Source of the DNA: Caenicola sp034331105
GTDB lineage: Bacteria > Synergistota > Synergistia > Synergistales > Synergistaceae
Assembly (NCBI GenBank): GCA_034331105.1
Contig: JAXQGB010000006.1
Span: 62,001-126,000 of the forward strand
Length of the DNA stretch: 64,000 nucleotides
Direction of reading: 5' to 3'
Shown here in pieces: positions 59,317-64,000 of this stretch (its first letter is position 1; every line of letters begins with the position of its first letter). The translations under genes were made by a program, and so were the position numbers. The notes below the pieces were generated by a model. The model was not told where the DNA came from. It searched no databases and saw nothing but the letters and a program-made list of their open reading frames with translations.

Positions 59317-60297
59317 ATGAACATCAAACCACCATTTTGGCACCCCTCAGTCTCAAGAGGTTTTATTCTTGACTGGGATGGTGTAATAGCAGACACAAAG
59401 CTTGATTTCTCCGGATTAAGGGAACGTTATTACGGGGGACGTCGGGCTATGTTGCTTGAAGATGTTTCAACACTTTCTCCCGAAGATCAGGCATCATTTA
59501 TGAAAGAGCTCTGTGACCTTGAAATGGAAGGCGCAGGCAAAGCGGAACCCATTCCGGGAGCCTTTGAGCTTATTGAATGGCTAAAAGCAAAAAATATCCC
59601 TTACACAATCGTATCCAGAAATTGCAGGGAATCCATAGAACTTGCAGCAAAGACGATCGGACTCAAGCTTCCGGAGAACGTATGGAGCAGGGACGAACAG
59701 AAAAAGGTCAAGCCGCATCCTCGCTCGCTTGCAGAGGCCGCCCGTTCTATCGGACTTGAACCCGCTGAATGCGTGCTTGTCGGGGATTTTCTATATGATC
59801 TCCAGGGAGCAAGGAGAGCAGGAATGAGGGCAGTGCTTGTCCAGAGGGATGAGCCTGACTGGACTGCCTGGTCAGATGTCGCTTACCCCAAAATGACTGA
59901 TTTTGTTGCAGATCTGGATGACCCGAAGCCCATAACACCTTGGGAATATCGCGAGATCTTTGCCAAGAGGGGCGAAAAATGGCTCCATGCGGCCTTTGAA
60001 CTTGCCTTTGAACTTCCCGAAACAACCTCACCCACCCTCGACTGTTGGCTTGTAAGGGTCGCAGCGCTTTGTGTGGGCACTATCACCGTATCCAGTGACT
60101 ACATACTTGGACCAACGGAATGGAAGAACAATCAGTCCTTTGAGCCGTACTTCATGGGGCTTACGATATCATCGATAGCTAAAAAGTACCTTGCATCCCG
60201 TTATCCCATGATCACCGTAACTACAGAAGAAGAGGGTATCAAGGCGCCTAAGAACTCACTTGACCTGACGAGGTTCATAGAAAGAAAGATCTTCTAA
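59317..60297 (+). CDS. HAD-family hydrolase with C-terminal extension
   Basis: ATG 59317 has AGGAG 7 bases upstream; the frame opens at 59290 inside the 6S 3' region. Residues 1-~205 are a HAD phosphatase: 'FILDWDGVIADT' (Asp19, Asp21), 'YTIVSRNCRES' (motif II), 'KVKPHPRSLAEA' (Lys) and 'VLVGDFLYDLQGARRAGM' (acidic motif IV), as in phosphoglycolate-phosphatase-like enzymes. The last ~120 residues ('EWKNNQSFEPYFMGLTISSIAKKYL...') are outside the HAD fold and I do not recognise them. Stop of this gene is immediately followed by the ATG of rarA. Confidence 0.75.
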   Translation: MNIKPPFWHPSVSRGFILDWDGVIADTKLDFSGLRERYYGGRRAMLLEDVSTLSPEDQASFMKELCDLEMEGAGKAEPIPGAFELIEWLKAKNIPYTIVSRNCRESIELAAKTIGLKLPENVWSRDEQKKVKPHPRSLAEAARSIGLEPAECVLVGDFLYDLQGARRAGMRAVLVQRDEPDWTAWSDVAYPKMTDFVADLDDPKPITPWEYREIFAKRGEKWLHAAFELAFELPETTSPTLDCWLVRVAALCVGTITVSSDYILGPTEWKNNQSFEPYFMGLTISSIAKKYLASRYPMITVTTEEEGIKAPKNSLDLTRFIERKIF

Positions 60298-61617
60298 ATG
60301 GAAGAAGGAAGCCTTTTCGGCCCGGAAAAAGATCATAAAATTCCAATTTATGAAATTCCGCTGGCTGAACGTATGCGGCCGGACGCCCTTGATGATTACG
60401 CAGGGCAGGAGCACATCCTAGGTCCGGGCAAACCTCTCCGTATAATGCTCGAAGGGGGAAAAGTCCCCAGCTGCATCCTCTATGGCCCTCCCGGAGTCGG
60501 AAAGACCACTCTTGTCCGCATAATGTCCAAAACCACAGGCAGGGAACTGCTTGAGATAAACGCGGTAAGCGCCAAGGTCGAAACTTTGCGCACTCTTGTT
60601 GATCAGGCCAAAGCATCAAAAAGGACATCAGGCAGATCCGCAATAGCATTTGTGGATGAAATATATCACTTCAACACAAAACAGCAGAACGTACTTCTTC
60701 CCTCCGTCGAGACAGGCGACATAATTCTCGTTGGCACGACTACAGAAAATCCCTGGTTCGAGATAAACAAGACGCTCCTCTCACGAATGGTCGTCTACAC
60801 ACTGAAACCCCTCGATGAGGAAGACATCATATCATTGCTTGAAAAGGCGCTCTATGACAAAGTGCGCGGTCTTGGAATGCTTGAAGTGACTGCCGACAAG
60901 TCAGTCATAGGAAAACTGGCTTTGCTTGCGGGCGGGGATGCCAGGCAGGCTCTGACAAGGCTCGAAGCAGCTGCGTCCTCGGTCGCCCTCGGAGGCGGCC
61001 GTGAGGTAACGCTCAAGGTCATCGCTGAAAGCACCGGAATGGCGACCCAGAGGTACGACAGGGTCTCAGATGACCATTACGCGGTCATATCAGCCCTTAT
61101 AAAAAGCCTCAGGGGATCAGACCCGGATGCCGCCCTATACTGGCTTGCAAGGATGCTTGCCGCCGGGGACGACCTGCGTTTCATATGCAGGAGGCTCTGC
61201 ATATTTGCATCCGAAGATGTCGGGCTTGCAGATCCAATGGCTCTTGTGGTGGCCCAAAACGCAGCCGCGGCAGTTGACAGGGTCGGACTTCCGGAAGCCG
61301 ATATCATACTGGGCCAGGCAGTCGTCTATCTTGCATCCGCTCCGAAGAGCAACAGCTCATACCTTGGCATAAGGGCTGCCATGAAAGCGGTGGAAGAGGG
61401 AGACCTCATGGAAGTTCCATACCATCTCAGGAATGACGGCGAAGGCTATCAATATCCCCATGACTCGCCGGGCCACTGGGTTCCTCAAGCATACCTGCCC
61501 GAACAGAGGCGTTTCTACTATCCCGGAAAACTTGGTGCCGAGGCTCGGATCAAAGAAAGGCTGAAGCTCTTCTGGAAAAGGTTCGCAGACGATCCGGCCG
61601 ATGAGCAGGGATCATAA
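60298..61617 (+). CDS. rarA: Replication-associated recombination protein A
   Basis: The 439-residue AAA+ ATPase has 'PLAERMRPDALDDYAGQEHILGPGKPL', Walker A 'GPPGVGKTTL', Walker B 'AIAFVDEIYHFNTKQQNVLLP' (family norm DEIHRFN), sensor 1 'GTTTENPWFEI', 'GDARQALTRLE' and the C-terminal 'DHYAVISALIKSLRGSDPDAALYWLARMLAAGDDL...YEDVGLADP'-type region (here SEDVGLADP). RarA/MgsA acts at stalled forks and with SSB. It starts directly at the HAD stop codon, so the two are coupled. Confidence 0.92.
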   Translation: MEEGSLFGPEKDHKIPIYEIPLAERMRPDALDDYAGQEHILGPGKPLRIMLEGGKVPSCILYGPPGVGKTTLVRIMSKTTGRELLEINAVSAKVETLRTLVDQAKASKRTSGRSAIAFVDEIYHFNTKQQNVLLPSVETGDIILVGTTTENPWFEINKTLLSRMVVYTLKPLDEEDIISLLEKALYDKVRGLGMLEVTADKSVIGKLALLAGGDARQALTRLEAAASSVALGGGREVTLKVIAESTGMATQRYDRVSDDHYAVISALIKSLRGSDPDAALYWLARMLAAGDDLRFICRRLCIFASEDVGLADPMALVVAQNAAAAVDRVGLPEADIILGQAVVYLASAPKSNSSYLGIRAAMKAVEEGDLMEVPYHLRNDGEGYQYPHDSPGHWVPQAYLPEQRRFYYPGKLGAEARIKERLKLFWKRFADDPADEQGS

Positions 61618-61635
61618 AACGACTTCATTGGAACA

Positions 61636-61669
61636 AAAAAGGGCGGCCGGAGCCGCCCATGTTTTTTAA
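61636..61669. terminator. Bidirectional terminator rarA / ATR
   Basis: GGGCGGC-CGGA-GCCGCCC stem flanked by six A and TTTTTT, between convergent genes. Confidence 0.82.
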
Positions 61670-61672
61670 ATT

Positions 61673-62185
61673 TCAGTTTTTGTTTTCCCGCTCTTCCTCG
61701 TCGACCTTCAGCGAGATCATGTAGATCACATCGGAAAGCCTGTTCAAAAAGGCGTAGCTCTTCTCTGTTATTCCGTTCTCCCTGAAGAGCGGGGTCGCCG
61801 CTCTTTCGGCCCTTCTTGCTATCGTCCTCGCAAGGTGCAGCGCCGCGCCGCAGGAAGAGTCTCCCGGTCTCACGAATATCTGCGCCTCTTTTATTGCTGC
61901 TGACACCCTTGAAGAGACGTTCTCCAGTATCTGAGGGTCCGGTTCTGGAAAATCGCATCCGGCAAAGTACGCCATGGCGTTGAAAAGATAGTCTTCCAGG
62001 AAGAAGATGTCCTTAGCTGTCTTCGGAGAGATGCATGCTGCCCTCGCGAGTCCCAGCGCGGCCTGACATTCATCCAGGGTCCCGTAAAGCTCCACCCTTT
62101 TGTCATCTTTTGCCACTCTGGTCCCGTCGCCAAGTGAAGTGGTCCCTTTGTCTCCGCCTTTGGTGGTGATTTTTATATCTGCCAT
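61673..62185 (-). CDS. Cob(I)alamin adenosyltransferase (PduO type)
   Basis: ATG 62185 follows GGAGAAT; the frame extends to 62245 without an RBS. The 170-residue protein opens 'ITTKGGDKGTTSLGDGTRV' (ATP site), then 'ELYGTLDECQAALG', 'DSSCGAALHLARTIARRAERA' with the Arg pair, and 'FLNRLSDVIYMISL'. This is the PduO-type ATR that makes adenosylcobalamin from cob(I)alamin. It complements the corrinoid uptake genes at 4-12 kb. It lies 20 bases behind the Cys-rich DUF2703-like gene. Confidence 0.9.
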   Translation of the reverse strand: MADIKITTKGGDKGTTSLGDGTRVAKDDKRVELYGTLDECQAALGLARAACISPKTAKDIFFLEDYLFNAMAYFAGCDFPEPDPQILENVSSRVSAAIKEAQIFVRPGDSSCGAALHLARTIARRAERAATPLFRENGITEKSYAFLNRLSDVIYMISLKVDEEERENKN

Positions 62186-62205
62186 CTTATTCTCCTTCAG
62201 GTCCT

Positions 62206-62703
62206 TCAGTCTTTGTGGCGTATTCCCTGTTCCTCGTCGCCGCATCCGCTGGCGCAGGAAGAACAGTCAGAGCAGCCGCAGCTTCCCTCATGCTGTGATT
62301 TGAAAGCGACGCGAAGTGTAGCCTCCATGAAGAATTCTTCTGGAAGGACCATCCTCTCATTTCCGTCAAAATCCTTCAGAGTTCGGCATGGAAATCCTAC
62401 TCCGTCAGACACCCTGCAGGAATCACATTCGGCAAATCCGACCTCGAGCATGATGAGCTCTTCAATAGGTGTTTCTTCGACTTCGATCTCCGGAGACTGG
62501 ATAGTCACCATGTTGCCGGCCATCAGTGTCTCCTGTGTGACCTCGTCAAGGATCACCTTCCTGAGCTTCAGCTTTATGTTCATAGGTTCAAGCTTGGGAG
62601 CCATTCTCTCGCCGAAATCGACGAGGTTGTCCCATGTCTCTTTCCACGGTTCGGGCTCAATATCTCTGACTGTATAGTGCGAAAGAATAATATTTTTCAT
62701 CAT
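62206..62703 (-). CDS. DUF2703-like protein with Cys-rich tail
   Basis: The 165-residue protein starts after AGGGGG. The core looks alpha/beta with 'KLRKVILDE', 'MVTIQSPEIEVEETPIEELI', a cysteine site 'AECDSCRVSDGVGFPCRTLKDFDGNE' and 'PEEFFMEATLRVAF', which resembles DUF2703 proteins (a small metal-linked family). The tail has seven more residues of Cys in 'CGCSDCSSCASGCG', apt for metal or cluster binding. Co-transcribed with the adenosyltransferase by spacing. The function is not known; a thiol- or reductant-delivery role is only a guess. Confidence 0.55.
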   Translation of the reverse strand: MMKNIILSHYTVRDIEPEPWKETWDNLVDFGERMAPKLEPMNIKLKLRKVILDEVTQETLMAGNMVTIQSPEIEVEETPIEELIMLEVGFAECDSCRVSDGVGFPCRTLKDFDGNERMVLPEEFFMEATLRVAFKSQHEGSCGCSDCSSCASGCGDEEQGIRHKD

Positions 62704-62769
62704 TTGTCCCCCTAATCGCCGCTTCTTTGTAACCCCATATATCTTACAACATTTTAACAGGTAAAGGCA

Positions 62770-62798
62770 TTGCGGTTAAACTATAATTCCGTTAGAAT
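62770..62798 (+). promoter_or_regulatory. Promoter of tRNA-Leu
   Basis: TTGCGG (62770-62775), 17-base spacer, TAGAAT (62793-62798), 17 bases before the mature tRNA. Confidence 0.75.
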
Positions 62799-62815
62799 AT
62801 CCGGGTCAGCATATT

Positions 62816-62901
62816 GCCGGGATGGCGGAATGGCAGACGCAGAGGACTCAAAATCCTCCGAGGTAACACTCGTGGGGGTTCGACCCCCCCTCCCGGCACC
62901 A
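62816..62901 (+). tRNA. tRNA-Leu (CAA)
   Basis: Acceptor GCCGGGA/TCCCGGC, class II variable arm, anticodon loop CTCAAAA (anticodon CAA), T-loop TTCGACC and encoded CCA. Length is 86 nt. Confidence 0.95.
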
Positions 62902-62989
62902 GATTTTTACTGCCAGAGAAACACCTGGCGCGAAACTGCGTTGTACTGCACCGCGTGAAACTGCCGAAAGCCCGTCGGCGTTAAGTAAT

Positions 62990-63290
62990 TGTGAAGCGGT
63001 CGCAAAGGCTGACGGAGAGAGAATCCGCCGGAAGTCGATCGGAAATCGATTGCGAATCAGTTGCGAGACAATTGTTTTAATACATTCCAAATATCGGAAG
63101 ATATTTCCCAAACACCCCCAAAGCGTTTATAAAAATCCCTTTTAAATAATGCCTTAACTATTGTGAAACTGCGACAAATATGGTCGCGTGAAGCAATGGT
63201 GAAGCGATAATAAAGACCGGCAAGCAGTTGGCAAGCATGGGCGAGCGGTTGGCAAGCAGTTGTAAGGGCAGCCGGGAGAGCACCGGCTGC
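62990..63290. repeat. 11-nt degenerate repeat island 3 (after tRNA-Leu)
   Basis: The blocks GTGAAGCGG (62991), AAAGGCTG (63004), CGGAGA (63013) and CCGCCGG (63025) recur from island 1. They are followed by units AAATCGATTGC, GAATCAGTTGC and GAGACAATTGT (63041-63073). After a ~110-base spacer a second array at 63187-63276 has units such as GTGAAGCAATG, GTGAAGCGATA, GCAAGCAGTTG and GCGAGCGGTTG, ending TGTAAGGG, then a hairpin GCAGCCGG / CCGGCTGC (63278-63301). The whole 570-base gap 62902-63472 holds no gene. Confidence 0.75.
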
Positions 63291-63472
63291 ATTTATAAGT
63301 ATTGCATCAGTTGCCCAATACGCTTATTATTTAACTATTTAAATTGATATATAATATGTCTAAATCTTAATACAACAGCCATAATTGGCAATGCTAAATA
63401 AAGATATACTCATTCAGTCCCTGTCTGGTTTTTTAAAATTTGTGCCGTTGGAAGAAAGAGGTGTTTTTATAG

Positions 63473-64000
63473 ATGAAAAACGAGATAGCAGCGAATATGC
63501 CTTCTTCATCCCACAACCAACAAACCAGACAAAACCTTATACATGGGATCATTCTTACCGCCTTGGTATTATTTATTATTGCCCTCCATTTGCGTTTCTC
63601 ATGGAACAGATACAACGAAGCGGCCTCATCTGAGGCCATCATGCTTGCTGAGTCGGTAGAGTCAGCCATTCATTCTGAACATATCTTAGAGATGTCAGGC
63701 AGCGAAGAAGACATCTCAAATCCAGATTACATAACGACAAAACTCAGCCTCACAGAACTGGTAAAGACAACCAACCCGATCCGTTTCGCTTACCTTATGG
63801 CCCAACGAGACGGAAAAATAATTATTCTTGTAGATTCAGAGCCGCCCGATTCACCGGATTATTCGCCTCCGGGACAAATCTATGAAGAGGCGGATGAAAC
63901 CTTAAGATCGGTCTTTAAATCAGCCAAAACAGAGCTGACCGGTCCGACGACTGACAGATGGGGAACATGGATGAGCGTGCTTGTGCCAATAAAAGACCCG
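63473..64000 (+). CDS. Membrane sensor protein, N-terminal part (3' truncated by window)
   Basis: From ATG 63473 the frame is open for 176 codons to the window end. After a polar N-terminus (Ser/Gln/Asn-rich, ~20 residues) comes one membrane helix ('LIHGIILTALVLFIIALHLRF', ~23-43), then 'WNRYNEAASSEAIMLAESVES', typical of the start of an extracytoplasmic sensor, and an alpha/beta sensor domain with 'FAYLMAQRDGKIIILVDSEPP' and 'TDRWGTWMSVLVPIKD'. This type usually continues into a PAS/GGDEF or histidine-kinase module, which is outside the window. A different overlapping 82-codon frame at 63385 is spurious. Confidence 0.75.
   Translation, partial: MKNEIAANMPSSSHNQQTRQNLIHGIILTALVLFIIALHLRFSWNRYNEAASSEAIMLAESVESAIHSEHILEMSGSEEDISNPDYITTKLSLTELVKTTNPIRFAYLMAQRDGKIIILVDSEPPDSPDYSPPGQIYEEADETLRSVFKSAKTELTGPTTDRWGTWMSVLVPIKDP

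Noticed and set aside
51346..63290. 11-nt arrays as CRISPR arrays
   Set aside because: Units are 11 bases, contiguous and degenerate, with no unique spacers and no cas genes in the window.
63385..63633. 82-codon ORF overlapping the start of the sensor gene
   Set aside because: It is out of frame with a longer frame that runs to the window end and shows a membrane helix and sensor-like sequence.

Overview
The window most likely comes from the chromosome of an anaerobic, two-membraned bacterium, and a member of the Synergistota is my best guess. The outer membrane is shown by a TonB receptor with ExbB/ExbD/TonB, an RND/TolC efflux system and CMP-Kdo-type LPS genes. Several gene orders look Firmicutes-like: RemB next to GyrB, a YugP protease-rsmB-PASTA-rpe run, an Rrf2-type iscR-iscS-iscU run, and 6S RNA close to rarA. 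Amino-acid-linked enzymes (glutaminase, a ureohydrolase of the formimidoylglutamase type, PLP aminotransferases) and a probable selenoprotein fit an anaerobic amino-acid fermenter. The phylum is an inference; there is no rRNA here to settle it. No phage, insertion sequence or CRISPR array was found, and most of the window reads as ordinary core chromosome.

Layout. 1-2.1 kb: end of a GntR/FCD regulator and ilvD. 2.2-3.9 kb: small membrane protein, dinD, tRNA-Thr and tRNA-Tyr. 4.1-12.4 kb: a corrinoid uptake and remodelling block made of a cobalamin riboswitch, btuF-btuD-btuC, exbB-exbD-tonB, a CbiR-like corrinoid enzyme, a second cobalamin riboswitch and btuB. 12.5-16 kb: amidohydrolase, Crp/Fnr regulator facing a ferredoxin plus membrane Fe-S protein pair, and a ureohydrolase. 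16.2-24.5 kb: diguanylate cyclase, then the RND operon ending with gpmA. 24.6-28.4 kb: gyrB, remB-like, an LpxB-related protein, AtpZ. 28.5-35.4 kb: GntR-aminotransferase pair, then YugP, rsmB, PASTA protein, rpe and a RodZ-like protein. 35.4-38.2 kb: superoxide-reductase-like secreted protein, copZ, copA. 38.3-42.3 kb: tRNA-Ser, a secreted protein and a kdsB-kdnB-kdnA operon predicted to make CMP-Kdo8N. 42.3-46.5 kb: aminotransferase with Lrp regulator, an ArsC/Spx-like protein with an in-frame UGA at its redox cysteine, and a CoA-disulfide reductase with rhodanese domain. 46.5-51.3 kb: a Zn/Cd-type P-ATPase and iscR-iscS-iscU-MOSC. 51.6-58.9 kb: glutaminase and glycogen genes, including a GH57-phosphorylase fusion. 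59-64 kb: 6S RNA, HAD protein, rarA, cob(I)alamin adenosyltransferase with a Cys-rich partner, tRNA-Leu, and the start of a membrane sensor cut by the window end.

How parts work together. The two riboswitch transcripts plus the adenosyltransferase at 62 kb give corrinoid uptake, predicted trimming of the lower ligand by CbiR, and re-adenosylation. The glycogen genes form one minus-strand run covering ADP-glucose formation, polymer synthesis and phosphorolysis. KdsB, KdnB and KdnA together match the known route to 8-amino-Kdo.

The least explained structure is a family of degenerate 11-nt tandem repeats in three intergenic islands (about 8.8-9.05, 51.35-51.64 and 62.99-63.28 kb). Two of these islands also share a second conserved core in opposite orientation. 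The strongest single-gene surprise is the probable selenocysteine protein at 44276-44638, which a standard ORF caller truncates.
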